Part shown: piece after piece, positions 35,757-44,376 of the stretch
Numbering within the stretch: the stretch's first letter is position 1
Layout: the number at the start of each line of letters is the position of its first letter
Source of the DNA: JAFGDI01 sp963662515
GTDB taxonomy: Bacteria; Planctomycetota; Phycisphaerae; Sedimentisphaerales; SM23-30
NCBI GenBank assembly: GCA_963662515.1
Contig: OY759675.1
Coordinates: forward strand, 744,001 to 808,000
DNA: 64,000 bases
Direction of reading: 5' to 3'
Translations under genes and position numbers: made by a program
Notes under the pieces: model-generated
Database searches by the model: none
Told to the model about the DNA's origin: nothing
What the model saw: only the letters and a program-made list of their open reading frames with translations

Positions 35757-36983
35757 ATGTCAGAATACGATTTCAGTATAATTCAGTTTTTACGACAGCG
35801 ATACTTTATGAGTCGCCAGCAGTTGGCTGAGAAATGTGGTGTATCGCGTCAGACTATATCTAATATAGAGCAAGGGCGTTTTGTCCCGTCCTTGCCTGTT
35901 ATAATGCAGATATGCAGTTCACTGGACCTTAAGTATGGTGAGCTGATAAGTTATTGTCGGCGTATGCCCACCAGGTTAATAGAGGGTGAGTCGGTGGTGC
36001 TGCCAGATAATGCAGGGCGGGCAGTCTTGTACTCTTTGTCAGATAAGTCGTTGGCATATATAGAGTTAAATGCTGATGTATCTTATGTTCTCAAGAAGTA
36101 TCAGGTGCAATGTATATATGTTATAGAAGGTACTGTGTCAATTTCGTGCAGTTGTTGTGAAAATGAGGCAGTAGCCGGTGACATGGTGACCCTTGAGGGT
36201 GTGGGGTGTCGTGTTGAGGTGAAAAATGGACCGGCACGAATAGTGGCAATGAGTTTGCCGGGTACGAATAAGGCATCTCAGCTGATGTTTGCCAGTAAAA
36301 AGACAGGCGTTAATCGTTTCTTTACTTTTAATGAAACAACTGCCGGTAAAGGTAAAGAAGAGTTGAGAGAGTTTGATTTTTCTATAATACGAGACTTGCG
36401 TAAGGCAAGAGGGTTTATTCAGGATGATTTTCTCGCCAGGTGTTCACTGACCTCCCAGACTTTACAGGCGATTGAAAGGAATGATCGTTGCCCGGGTTTG
36501 TCAACCCTTGATCTGATAGCTGAAGCTCTTGATGTTGATCTGGTAGATATGCTGGAACTGGCCCGGCGCGGCAGTTGTCAGGTTGGCCAGACTCGTATGA
36601 CTACCTTTGGCGGCAAAGGCGGCGATCGGGGTAATGTTGATATGGCTTTGAGCCAGATGCGTTTTGATAAGTATCGCATGGGGTATCTGAGTAATGGAAC
36701 TGGTCAGGAGGTAGAGGTTCCTTCTGAAAATGTATATATAGCCCAGGAAGAATTTGTCTTTGTAATTAATGGCAAGCAGTCCGTGATGATTGGCGAGACG
36801 GAACATAAACTCAAGGCAGGTCAGGGTTTACTTTTTGATGGGCGGGGAGTGCATAGTTATAAAGTATCTCAGGGTAATGAGAGTTTTGCAATTTTTACGC
36901 TAAAGCAGGATGCCTTATATAATGGGCCGGTTGACCAGAAAAGCGGTGGTACACTATATAAATTTGGCGATGTTCTGGCGTAA
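35757..36983 (+). CDS. Transcription regulator with two tandem HTH-cupin modules
   Basis: The start at 35757 follows AGGA; the frame extends ten codons upstream without a ribosome site. The 408-residue product is an internal duplication. The first XRE-type helix-turn-helix is at about 4-62 (SEYDFSIIQFLRQR ... CGVSRQTISNIEQGRFVPSL), the first cupin at about 75-170, the second HTH at 205-262 (REFDFSIIRDLRKARG ... SLTSQTLQAIERNDRCPGLS) and the second cupin at 300-390. Both HTH units begin with E(Y/F)DFSII. Single HTH-cupin regulators sense small metabolites through the cupin; a fused pair could bind two operator halves without dimerising. It lies 313 bp upstream of the binding protein/porin repeats and is the best candidate for their regulator. 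Confidence 0.88.
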   Translation: MSEYDFSIIQFLRQRYFMSRQQLAEKCGVSRQTISNIEQGRFVPSLPVIMQICSSLDLKYGELISYCRRMPTRLIEGESVVLPDNAGRAVLYSLSDKSLAYIELNADVSYVLKKYQVQCIYVIEGTVSISCSCCENEAVAGDMVTLEGVGCRVEVKNGPARIVAMSLPGTNKASQLMFASKKTGVNRFFTFNETTAGKGKEELREFDFSIIRDLRKARGFIQDDFLARCSLTSQTLQAIERNDRCPGLSTLDLIAEALDVDLVDMLELARRGSCQVGQTRMTTFGGKGGDRGNVDMALSQMRFDKYRMGYLSNGTGQEVEVPSENVYIAQEEFVFVINGKQSVMIGETEHKLKAGQGLLFDGRGVHSYKVSQGNESFAIFTLKQDALYNGPVDQKSGGTLYKFGDVLA

Positions 36984-37296
36984 GATATAAATTTGATATA
37001 ATAAATCAGGTCCTATAACGGCATATTTCGAGATGAATATGCCGTTTTTTTTTATCTTTAAAAAAATCGGTTTTCAGTATTGGAAACAGCTTTTATGGTC
37101 ATTATTAAGGCTGATAATGGGTGGCAATATTGAGTTAACTTCAGCATTTTAACTCTCTTATGGTGAAATCGGGGAAATAGACAATAGAAAAAAAGTATCA
37201 TTGTCGATTATCTAGGCACATGAGTTTATCTCAATATAAAAGTCAGTAATTAAACAGAAGTTAAAGTAGTAACATAATTATTACAGGAGACATTTC
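36984..37296 (+). promoter_or_regulatory. Terminator of the regulator gene plus promoter region of the first binding-protein/porin unit
   Basis: A strong terminator stem AACGGCATAT (37017-37026) / ATATGCCGTT (37037-37046) with a T-run follows the HTH-cupin gene. The remaining roughly 240 AT-rich bases lead to the first binding-protein gene, whose ATG is preceded by ACAGGAGACATTTC. Several AGTTAA-type words occur (near 37132, 37148 and 37259), but no confident operator can be named. Confidence 0.65.
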
Positions 37297-37755
37297 ATGA
37301 AGTTATTAAGAGCGACAATGATGGTTCTGGCAGTGTTTGGTGTTATGTTGACACAGACGGCCAGTGCTCAGGAAGTGGCCGCATCAGACATAGTGCTGGT
37401 GGCCAATGCCGATGTGCCGGGTACGACGCTGGACGCAGCGACCGTAGAAAATATCTTTACCGGTAAGACCTCATCGGTAGGTGATAAGAAAGTAGAGATC
37501 ACCATATTAAAAGCCGGAGCTGTGCATGAGGCATTCTTAAAACATTATATTAAGAAGACCGACAGTCAGTTCATCAACAGTTGGAAGAAACTGGTATTTT
37601 CCGGTAAGAGCAAGATGCCCAAAGACTTTGCCACAGAAAAAGAGATGGTAGAGTATATAGCCAAGACTTCCGGTGCTATCGGTTATGTGCATGTTAATAC
37701 TTCCAAGGATGGCAGTATTATGACAGACAAGGTTAAGGCAATAACAATTAAATAA
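37297..37755 (+). CDS. Small PstS-like periplasmic binding protein, copy 1
   Basis: The 152-residue protein has a signal peptide (MKLLRATMMVLAVFGVMLTQ, cleavage at TASAQ) and a mature domain of about 128 residues of the short phosphate-ABC-binding-protein type. Typical segments are 'DIVLVANADVPGTTLDAATV', 'ENIFTGKTS', 'FINSWKKLVFSGKSKMPKDF' and 'SGAIGYVHVNTS'. These short proteins are about half the length of classical PstS and are usually encoded without ABC permeases. The protein is identical to copies 2 and 3 except for Met instead of Leu at position 8. A porin gene follows 24 bp later. The ligand is unproven; phosphate or another oxyanion is the family-based guess. Confidence 0.88.
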   Translation: MKLLRATMMVLAVFGVMLTQTASAQEVAASDIVLVANADVPGTTLDAATVENIFTGKTSSVGDKKVEITILKAGAVHEAFLKHYIKKTDSQFINSWKKLVFSGKSKMPKDFATEKEMVEYIAKTSGAIGYVHVNTSKDGSIMTDKVKAITIK

Positions 37756-37779
37756 TGGGATATGGTGAGGATACAGACT

Positions 37780-38958
37780 ATGAATAGGTATATAACATTA
37801 ATAGCTATTATTATTACAGTTTTATTTATGACTGTTCCGGCCTCAGCTCTTGAGCTGGATATGACAGAAATAGGCTTCCCGATCGATAAGATCGAGATGC
37901 ACGGCTTCTTTTCACAGGGTTATATGAAAAGCACCAATAATGATCTGTATGGAGACAGTCGTGATGGAACATTAGACCTGCGTGACTTTGGCGTTAACTT
38001 TTCCGGTAATCTTACAGATGATCTGAGATTAGCGGCACAGTTTACTGGCTATTCGCTGGGTGAGCAGGGTGGCGATAAGATCAATCTGCATTATGGTTAT
38101 GCTGATTACAGGCTTGTCGATGCTCTTGGTTTTCGTCTTGGTCGTGTTCGTGTGCCATCTGGTCTTTATAATGAGACTCGTGACATTGATATGGTTCGCA
38201 CCCATGTTTTCATGCCCCAGAGTGTTTATCCGGAAGAATATCGTGATTATTATGCTTCGGCAGATGCTTTTGTAACTTATGGTGGTGTTGACATGGAATC
38301 ACTGGGCTTTTTGTCCTATCAGGGTCATGTTGGCAGATTGATAAATGATGATGATCCGGTAAGTGATGTGCCGCTTAGTATGCGTGCGCAAGGGTTAGAG
38401 AACAATGTATTTACCGATGGTCATAGCGCCGGAGCCCAGTTATTGTGGGAAACACCGGTTCAGGGTCTGCGTACAGGCTGGACCTGGCGTCGCATAGACA
38501 ACAATATGAGTAGTGAGTTTACTATACCAGGCGTGGGTACATTCCCGGTCCATACTCCTATAAAGAATGTTTCATTGCAGGTATGGTCATTAGAGTATGT
38601 AATAGATCGTCTTACTCTGATGAGTGAGTATTCCTATGTTTCAATAGACAGTGTTCCAAATTTCACAGGCTGGTACGCCGGTGCTGATTATGCTCTGACT
38701 GATAAGTTTTCTATAGGTGGTAACTATAGTCGTTACTCTTTGGAGCGTGGTGCCAGACCTGGTATCAATCCGGAGGATATTTACGGTCATCAGAATACAG
38801 TATCTGTTTATGGTAAGTATGACATAACAGCCAACTGGCTTATAAAGGCTCAGGTAGATATGAATCGCGGTTTAGCCCGCTATCAGGGCTTTTCTCGCTC
38901 GGCAGATGATGAGCTGGAAAGCATGTTATTCTCAGTTAAGACCACCTGGTCATTCTGA
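37780..38958 (+). CDS. Porin-like outer-membrane barrel, paralog 1
   Basis: I start at 37780, where GGTGAGG lies at good spacing; an in-frame ATG at 37762 falls on that ribosome site itself. The protein has a signal peptide (MNRYITLIAIIITVLFMTVP, cleavage near ASA) and then 'IEMHGFFSQGYMKSTNND', 'DGTLDLRDFGVNFSGNLTDD' and 'FRLGRVRVPSGLYNETRDID'. It ends with phenylalanine (VKTTWSF), as outer-membrane barrels do. The same style of porin, with '(F)GLYNETRDID', is found in Gammaproteobacteria beside short PstS-like proteins and sensor kinases. The four paralogs here share strand motifs but differ in the loops, suggesting different solute preference. Confidence 0.88.
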   Translation: MNRYITLIAIIITVLFMTVPASALELDMTEIGFPIDKIEMHGFFSQGYMKSTNNDLYGDSRDGTLDLRDFGVNFSGNLTDDLRLAAQFTGYSLGEQGGDKINLHYGYADYRLVDALGFRLGRVRVPSGLYNETRDIDMVRTHVFMPQSVYPEEYRDYYASADAFVTYGGVDMESLGFLSYQGHVGRLINDDDPVSDVPLSMRAQGLENNVFTDGHSAGAQLLWETPVQGLRTGWTWRRIDNNMSSEFTIPGVGTFPVHTPIKNVSLQVWSLEYVIDRLTLMSEYSYVSIDSVPNFTGWYAGADYALTDKFSIGGNYSRYSLERGARPGINPEDIYGHQNTVSVYGKYDITANWLIKAQVDMNRGLARYQGFSRSADDELESMLFSVKTTWSF

Positions 38959-38984
38959 TAAGTATCTTTAAGTCAAAAAGTTGT

Positions 38985-39015
38985 AGCCGCAGGGGAAAAT
39001 TCTCTGCGGCTTTTT
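38985..39015 (+). terminator. Terminator after porin 1
   Basis: The stem AGCCGCAG (38985-38992) / CTGCGGCT (39004-39011) is followed by TTTTT. The same element recurs after porin 2 and, in decayed form, after porin 3, showing that it belongs to the repeated unit. Confidence 0.9.
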
Positions 39016-39055
39016 ATCCGTAATACAATATTTCCTATGGTATGGAGATGAAAAA

Positions 39056-39514
39056 ATGAAATTACTAAGAGCGACATTGATGGTATTGGCAGTGTTTGGT
39101 GTTATGTTGACACAGACGGCCAGTGCTCAGGAAGTGGCCGCATCAGACATAGTGCTGGTGGCCAATGCCGATGTGCCGGGTACGACGCTGGACGCAGCGA
39201 CCGTAGAAAATATCTTTACCGGTAAGACCTCATCGGTAGGTGATAAGAAAGTAGAGATCACCATATTAAAAGCCGGAGCTGTGCATGAGGCATTCTTAAA
39301 ACATTATATTAAGAAGACCGACAGTCAGTTCATCAACAGTTGGAAGAAACTGGTATTTTCCGGTAAGAGCAAGATGCCCAAAGACTTTGCCACAGAAAAA
39401 GAGATGGTAGAGTATATAGCCAAGACTTCCGGTGCTATCGGTTATGTGCATGTTAATACTTCCAAGGATGGCAGTATTATGACAGACAAGGTTAAGGCAA
39501 TAACAATTAAATAA
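39056..39514 (+). CDS. Small PstS-like periplasmic binding protein, copy 2
   Basis: The protein is identical to copy 3 and differs from copy 1 at one residue (Leu8). Its DNA matches copy 1 base for base after about the first 33 bases, through the stop codon and into the ribosome site of the next gene. It has the same signal peptide and short PstS-like domain. TATGGAGATGAAAAA precedes the ATG. It lies 40 bp after the terminator of porin 1 with no obvious promoter of its own, so it may rely on readthrough or on a promoter overlapping 39016-39050. Confidence 0.9.
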   Translation: MKLLRATLMVLAVFGVMLTQTASAQEVAASDIVLVANADVPGTTLDAATVENIFTGKTSSVGDKKVEITILKAGAVHEAFLKHYIKKTDSQFINSWKKLVFSGKSKMPKDFATEKEMVEYIAKTSGAIGYVHVNTSKDGSIMTDKVKAITIK

Positions 39515-39537
39515 TGGGATATGGTGAGGATATGATA

Positions 39538-40716
39538 ATGAATAAGTATATAACAAAAATAGTGATGTTTACGACAGCCTTGTTTATGGCTGTTCCTGTA
39601 CTGGCGATAGAGCTGGACACAACTGAGATAGGTTTCCCAATCGAGAAGGTTGAGATGCACGGCTTCTTCGCCCAGGGCTATATGAAGAGTTCAAATAACA
39701 GCGTTTTTGGTGAAAGTCATGATGGTACACTTGATCTGCGTGACTTTGGTGTTAACTTCTCTGGCTATCTGACAGAAGATATTCTTTTAGCTGTGCAGTT
39801 TATGGGTTACAGCCTGGGCGACCAGGGTGGTGACAAGATCAATCTGCATTATGGTATATTTGACTATAACTATTGTGATGAACTTGGCTTCAGGGCCGGG
39901 CGTGTGCGTGTTCCGCTGGGGTTGTACAATGAGACTCGAGATATTGACATGCTTCGTACGAGCATCTTCCTGCCTCAGAGTGTTTACCCGGAGACCAGTC
40001 GTGATTATTTTGCTTCGACTGATGCGGTTTCTCTGTATGGTGGATTTGATCTGGAAGAAATGGGTTTCCTGTCATATCAGACCCATATAGGCAAGCTGAT
40101 AAATGATGATGACCCAACCAGTGACCTGACATATCTCTTCAGGGGGCTGGGATTTTACGATATGCATTATGAAAATGGTAATAGTGCCGGAGCTCAGTTG
40201 TTGTGGGATACTCCGGTTCAGGGGTTGCGTACAGCCTGGAGCTGGCGTCGTATAGATAATACTGCTATAGGTACAATTGAAGTTCCCGGCGTAGGTCCTT
40301 TGGCAATTCCGATAACAGTTACCAACCATTGTAATCAGGTCTGGTCAGTTGAATATCAGATAGATAAGCTGACACTTTCAGCTGAGACCAGCAGAGTGAC
40401 AATTGATGGTCTGCCGGATGCTACTGGTTGGTATGCCGGTGCAAATTATGAGATAACAGAAAAGTTCTCATTGGGCGGCAATTATAGTAGGTATGCTTAC
40501 GATCGTGGTAATGCCTCAGGTACAAATCCTGATCTGATGAATGGTTTTCAGCATACAGTATCGCTTTATGGTAAGTACAATATCACACCAAGCTGGATAG
40601 TGAAGGCTCAGGTTGATATGAACAGAGGTACTGCGTTAAATCAGAATTTCTCTCGTACAGCAGGCGATGAACTGGAAAGCACACTGTTTGCAGTTAAGAC
40701 CAGCTGGTCATTCTGA
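39538..40716 (+). CDS. Porin-like outer-membrane barrel, paralog 2
   Basis: Several in-frame ATGs crowd the start (39514, 39532, 39538); I choose 39538, which has GAGG at the usual distance and begins MNKYITKIVMFTTALFMAVP, a proper signal peptide. The 392-residue protein is closely related to paralog 1, with 'EMHGFFAQGYMKSSNN', 'FRAGRVRVPLGLYNETRDID' and an AVKTSWSF end. Differences cluster between strands, for example 'YLFRGLGFYDMHYENGNSAG' in place of the paralog 1 loop. It follows binding-protein copy 2 by 23 bp and is followed by a strong terminator. Confidence 0.88.
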   Translation: MNKYITKIVMFTTALFMAVPVLAIELDTTEIGFPIEKVEMHGFFAQGYMKSSNNSVFGESHDGTLDLRDFGVNFSGYLTEDILLAVQFMGYSLGDQGGDKINLHYGIFDYNYCDELGFRAGRVRVPLGLYNETRDIDMLRTSIFLPQSVYPETSRDYFASTDAVSLYGGFDLEEMGFLSYQTHIGKLINDDDPTSDLTYLFRGLGFYDMHYENGNSAGAQLLWDTPVQGLRTAWSWRRIDNTAIGTIEVPGVGPLAIPITVTNHCNQVWSVEYQIDKLTLSAETSRVTIDGLPDATGWYAGANYEITEKFSLGGNYSRYAYDRGNASGTNPDLMNGFQHTVSLYGKYNITPSWIVKAQVDMNRGTALNQNFSRTAGDELESTLFAVKTSWSF

Positions 40717-40743
40717 TAATTATCCTTTAAGTCAAAAAATTGT

Positions 40744-40773
40744 AGCCGCAGGAGGGGGCTCCTGCGGCTTTTT
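40744..40773 (+). terminator. Terminator after porin 2
   Basis: The perfect stem AGCCGCAGGAG (40744-40754) / CTCCTGCGGCT (40759-40769) is followed by TTTT. It is homologous to the terminator after porin 1, with a compensating change in the stem. Confidence 0.92.
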
Positions 40774-40813
40774 GTCCGTAATACAATGTTTCCTATGGTA
40801 TGGAGATGAAAAA

Positions 40814-41272
40814 ATGAAATTACTAAGAGCGACATTGATGGTATTGGCAGTGTTTGGTGTTATGTTGACACAGACAGCCAGTGCTCAGGAAGTGGCCGCA
40901 TCAGACATAGTGCTGGTGGCCAATGCCGATGTGCCGGGTACGACGCTGGACGCAGCGACAGTAGAAAATATCTTTACCGGTAAGACCTCATCAGTAGGTG
41001 ATAAGAAAGTAGAGATCACCATATTAAAAGCCGGAGCTGTGCATGAGGCCTTCTTAAAACATTATATTAAGAAGACCGACAGTCAGTTCATCAACAGTTG
41101 GAAGAAACTGGTATTTTCCGGTAAGAGCAAGATGCCCAAAGACTTTGCCACAGAAAAAGAGATGGTAGAGTATATAGCCAAGACTTCCGGTGCTATCGGT
41201 TATGTGCATGTTAATACTTCCAAGGACGGCAGTATTATGACAGACAAGGTTAAGGCGATAACAATTAAATAA
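40814..41272 (+). CDS. Small PstS-like periplasmic binding protein, copy 3
   Basis: The frame is open further upstream, but the repeat alignment and TATGGAGATGAAAAA fix the start at 40814. The protein is identical to copy 2. The DNA differs from copy 2 at only a handful of positions, all silent (for example GCG ACA for GCG ACC, GAG GCC for GAG GCA, AAG GAC for AAG GAT). The upstream leader is also nearly the same as that of copy 2. Porin 3 follows after 23 bp. Confidence 0.9.
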   Translation: MKLLRATLMVLAVFGVMLTQTASAQEVAASDIVLVANADVPGTTLDAATVENIFTGKTSSVGDKKVEITILKAGAVHEAFLKHYIKKTDSQFINSWKKLVFSGKSKMPKDFATEKEMVEYIAKTSGAIGYVHVNTSKDGSIMTDKVKAITIK

Positions 41273-41295
41273 TGGGATATGGTGAGGATATGATC

Positions 41296-42480
41296 ATGGA
41301 TAAGTATATAACAAAAATAGCAATGGTTATGACAGCCTTGTTTATGGCTGTTCCTGTGCTGGCGATAGAGTTTAATACTGCTGAGATAGGGTTCCCGATT
41401 GAAACAGTTGAAGTTCATGGATTTTTCAGCCAAGGTTATATGAAAAGCTCTAATAATAATGTATATTCCAAATCACATGAAGGTACTTTGGATCTTAGGG
41501 ATTTTGGTATAAACTTTTCTGGGTATCTAACAGAGGATATTCGGCTAGCGGCTCAATTTATGGGCTATTCGCTGGGAGATCTTGGAAAAGACCATATTAA
41601 CCTGCATTATGGTTATGTTGACTATAACATAGCAGATGAACTTGGTTTCCGTGCAGGTCGTGTTCGTGTGCCGGCAGGTTTGTATAATGAGACTCGAGAT
41701 ATTGATATGCTCAGAACAAGTATTTTTTTACCACAAAGTGTATATCCTGAAGTATATCGAGATTTCTTTGCCTCTGTTGATGCGGTTTCAATTTATGGTA
41801 ATATTGATTTAAATGATTTAGGGTCATTAAACTATTCAGCGCATGTTGGTACTTTGGTTAATGACGAAGACCCGGCCAGTGACCTGCCGTTTTTATATGG
41901 CAGCTCAGGTTTGTATGATATCTATTTTGACCGTGGATGTTCAGCTGGTGCTCAGCTTGTATGGTACACTCCTGTTAATGGTTTGGTTTTAGGCTGGACA
42001 TGGCGTAGAATAGATAATATTATTCAAGCCAAAGTTGACACCCCCGGTGGGACAATTAATGTTACCCCAGAAATTGATAATTTTGGCACTCAGATTTGGT
42101 CGGTTGAGTACACAACTGGGAAGTTGGTGCTAAATGGTGAGCTTACGGTTCTGACTGAACACAGAAACGGAACTGGTCCGGCTGCTATGGGTTGGTACAC
42201 CGGGGCAGAATATGAGTTGACCGACAAGTTTTCTGTAGGTGGTAATTATAGTACATATCATAATGAGGCAGGGGCGTCTTTCTTACGAAGGGCAGATCCG
42301 GTTCAGAATTATGAGGACACATTCTCTGTTTACGGTTGTTATGATATAACAGATAGCTGGCTGGTGAAGGCTCAGGTAGATTACAATAAAGGAACAGGCC
42401 GTCATCGTAATTCATATTCTTCCGCTACAGATGAGATCGATAGTGTGCTGTTTTCAGTTAAGACCACCTGGTCATTCTGA
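41296..42480 (+). CDS. Porin-like outer-membrane barrel, paralog 3
   Basis: I start at 41296 (MDKYITKIAMVMTALFMAVP) by analogy with paralog 2; upstream in-frame ATGs at 41272 and 41290 overlap the GGTGAGG ribosome site. The 394-residue barrel keeps the family core ('EVHGFFSQGYMKSSNNN', 'FRAGRVRVPAGLYNETRDID', VKTTWSF end). It has diverged more than paralogs 1 and 2, both in protein and in codon choice (more T-ending and A-ending codons such as TTT/TTA). The binding-protein gene just upstream has not diverged at all. A decayed copy of the unit terminator lies downstream. Confidence 0.88.
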   Translation: MDKYITKIAMVMTALFMAVPVLAIEFNTAEIGFPIETVEVHGFFSQGYMKSSNNNVYSKSHEGTLDLRDFGINFSGYLTEDIRLAAQFMGYSLGDLGKDHINLHYGYVDYNIADELGFRAGRVRVPAGLYNETRDIDMLRTSIFLPQSVYPEVYRDFFASVDAVSIYGNIDLNDLGSLNYSAHVGTLVNDEDPASDLPFLYGSSGLYDIYFDRGCSAGAQLVWYTPVNGLVLGWTWRRIDNIIQAKVDTPGGTINVTPEIDNFGTQIWSVEYTTGKLVLNGELTVLTEHRNGTGPAAMGWYTGAEYELTDKFSVGGNYSTYHNEAGASFLRRADPVQNYEDTFSVYGCYDITDSWLVKAQVDYNKGTGRHRNSYSSATDEIDSVLFSVKTTWSF

Positions 42481-42745
42481 TATTAGCTAAATATTCAAGC
42501 ATGGAAGCTCCAGTGTAAAATCTGCGGCTTTCATGCTTGTGATTTATCAGCTCCCAGAAACGAGTATGTTGTATCAAGCATTGGTAATGTGGTGCCAGAG
42601 TATTAGATCAGATTGGGCGGGGGTCAGTCTGGTCATGTACTCTGGTAAGTAGTAAAAAGTTTATTCTGGTCAGGGATGACAGAGTAAGTACAGATAAGGT
42701 TGGGGCGAGAGCCCTTAATAGAAGATTATTGTAAGGAGTTAAAAT
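42481..42745 (+). other. Intergenic DNA before porin 4 with a decayed unit terminator and no binding-protein gene
   Basis: A stem CAAGCATG (42496-42503) / CATGCTTG (42532-42539) encloses AATCTGCGGCTT, a relic of the unit terminator sequence; no T-run follows. Where a fourth binding-protein gene would be expected there is only about 200 bp without coding potential. TAAGGAGTTAAAAT then leads into porin 4. Confidence 0.6.
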
Positions 42746-43933
42746 ATGTATAGATCGATGATTAAAGTAGCATTAGTTTTTGCTGGTTTGTGTCTGGCGG
42801 TGCCGGTTTCGGCTATAGAGCTGGATACAACTGAGATCGGTTTCCCGATCGAGAAGATCCAGATGCATGGTTTCTTTTCGCAGGGTTTTATGAAGAGTTC
42901 CAATAATGATGTATATGAAGGCAGTCGTGATGGTTCCTTTGACCTGCGTGAGTATGGCGTGAATTTTAGTGGCAATCTTACCGATGAACTGCTGCTGGCT
43001 GCCCAGATTATGGGGTATAGCCTGGGTGGGCAGGGCGGTGATGAAATATTTCTGCATTATGGTCTGGCTGATTATCGGGTGAACGATAATTTTGGTATAA
43101 GGGCCGGTCGTATGCGTATCCCGGCGGGTCTTTATAATGAGACTCGCGATATTGACATGGTGCGTAAGTCAGTTATTTTACCACAGAATGTATATTCAGA
43201 ATATTATCGCGATTACTACTCAGCTCTCGATGGTGGTAGTATTTACGGTGGCTTTGATCTGGATGATCTGGGTTATCTCTCATATCAGGCCGGTATAGGC
43301 AAGCCGATAACTAATGAGAGTGAAACGGGTGATTTTCCTTATAATTTTGGTGCCTTTGGGAATGGTGTAGTAGAAGGTCTCCGTAATATAAGCTATGCTG
43401 AAACTCATAGTGCCAATTTTCAGTTACTTTATGAGACCCCGGTAGATGGTCTGCGTGTAGGATATACCTGGCGTCGGCTTGATGCTGAATTTGCCGGCGA
43501 AGGTTGGGTGCCGGCCTTTGGTGTATGGGTGCCAATGAGTTTAGATATGAAAAACTATGTTAATCAGATATATTCAATAGAGTATCAGGTAGGTCGTTTG
43601 ACGCTGGTAACCGAAGCAGTGGTTCGTACCTCTGATGGTACCAAGCAGAATCAGGGCTGGTACAGTGGCATAGATTATGATCTGACCGATAAACTTGGTG
43701 CTGGTGTTTATTATGCTGAGTATGTTTCTACTGATGAATCAACTGATTATAAGAAGGCTGACCAGAAGACTATTTCGCTTTTCAGTCGTTATAATATAAC
43801 TGATAGCTGGCTGGTAAAAGGGCAGGTTGACTTTAACGATGGTAATGGTAATGCCCCGTGGCCGACCAAGAGATATGCTACAGACGGCGGCGACAGTGTA
43901 TTGTTCTCAGTAAAGACCACCTGGTCGTTCTGA
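42746..43933 (+). CDS. Porin-like outer-membrane barrel, paralog 4 (no binding-protein partner)
   Basis: The 395-residue barrel starts at the ATG behind TAAGGAGTTAAAAT and has a signal peptide (MYRSMIKVALVFAGLCLAVP, cleavage near VSA). The family core is intact: 'IQMHGFFSQGFMKSSNND', 'DGSFDLREYGVNFSGNLTDE', 'IRAGRMRIPAGLYNETRDID' and a VKTTWSF end. It is the only one of the four porins without a PstS-like gene in front. Whether it shares the binding protein from the other units or works alone cannot be told. A terminator with a long T-run follows. Confidence 0.88.
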   Translation: MYRSMIKVALVFAGLCLAVPVSAIELDTTEIGFPIEKIQMHGFFSQGFMKSSNNDVYEGSRDGSFDLREYGVNFSGNLTDELLLAAQIMGYSLGGQGGDEIFLHYGLADYRVNDNFGIRAGRMRIPAGLYNETRDIDMVRKSVILPQNVYSEYYRDYYSALDGGSIYGGFDLDDLGYLSYQAGIGKPITNESETGDFPYNFGAFGNGVVEGLRNISYAETHSANFQLLYETPVDGLRVGYTWRRLDAEFAGEGWVPAFGVWVPMSLDMKNYVNQIYSIEYQVGRLTLVTEAVVRTSDGTKQNQGWYSGIDYDLTDKLGAGVYYAEYVSTDESTDYKKADQKTISLFSRYNITDSWLVKGQVDFNDGNGNAPWPTKRYATDGGDSVLFSVKTTWSF

Positions 43934-43956
43934 GATAGTGTTAATTATAGGACATT

Positions 43957-44003
43957 AAACGCATTATGTCGGAGTATAGCCCCGGCGTAATGCGTTTTTT
44001 TTT
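43957..44003 (+). terminator. Terminator after porin 4
   Basis: The stem AAACGCATTA (43957-43966) / TAATGCGTTT (43988-43997) is followed by a run of T. It ends the porin block before the kinase genes. Confidence 0.88.
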
Positions 44004-44376
44004 ATAGCCGGCAAAGCGGTATTGTGCGGTTATTGGTTTAATTTATAGTATATTCTTACATATGGAAGTTGATTGTCGTGGTAGGGTATAAGTGGTAATT
44101 ATGAGTGAACTTGCACGAGTGTGATGTAATATGCGTTAGTAATGCCAAAGATGACATATTAGCCTCTGATGAACTCTGTGGTTTTGGGGGTTGATGTCAG
44201 CAAGACAGGCTTTTCTGGCTGTTTTTTTTGACTTTATCTGCTTATAGCACCCAAAAATATATCCGATGATAGAACGGGAGACTGTGTATGTAAATATATA
44301 GTCTGGGCGATATATTATTGGACTTTTCTCCTGATGCAGGCAAGGTCATTGGGGTCCGAAAAACTGAGGTCAGATT
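44004..44376. promoter_or_regulatory. Gene-free region before the kinase operon
   Basis: These 373 bp carry no gene and should contain the promoter of the five-gene signalling operon. A weak hairpin followed by TTTTTTTT lies near 44193-44229 and may be a terminator or attenuator. No riboswitch was recognised. Confidence 0.45.
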
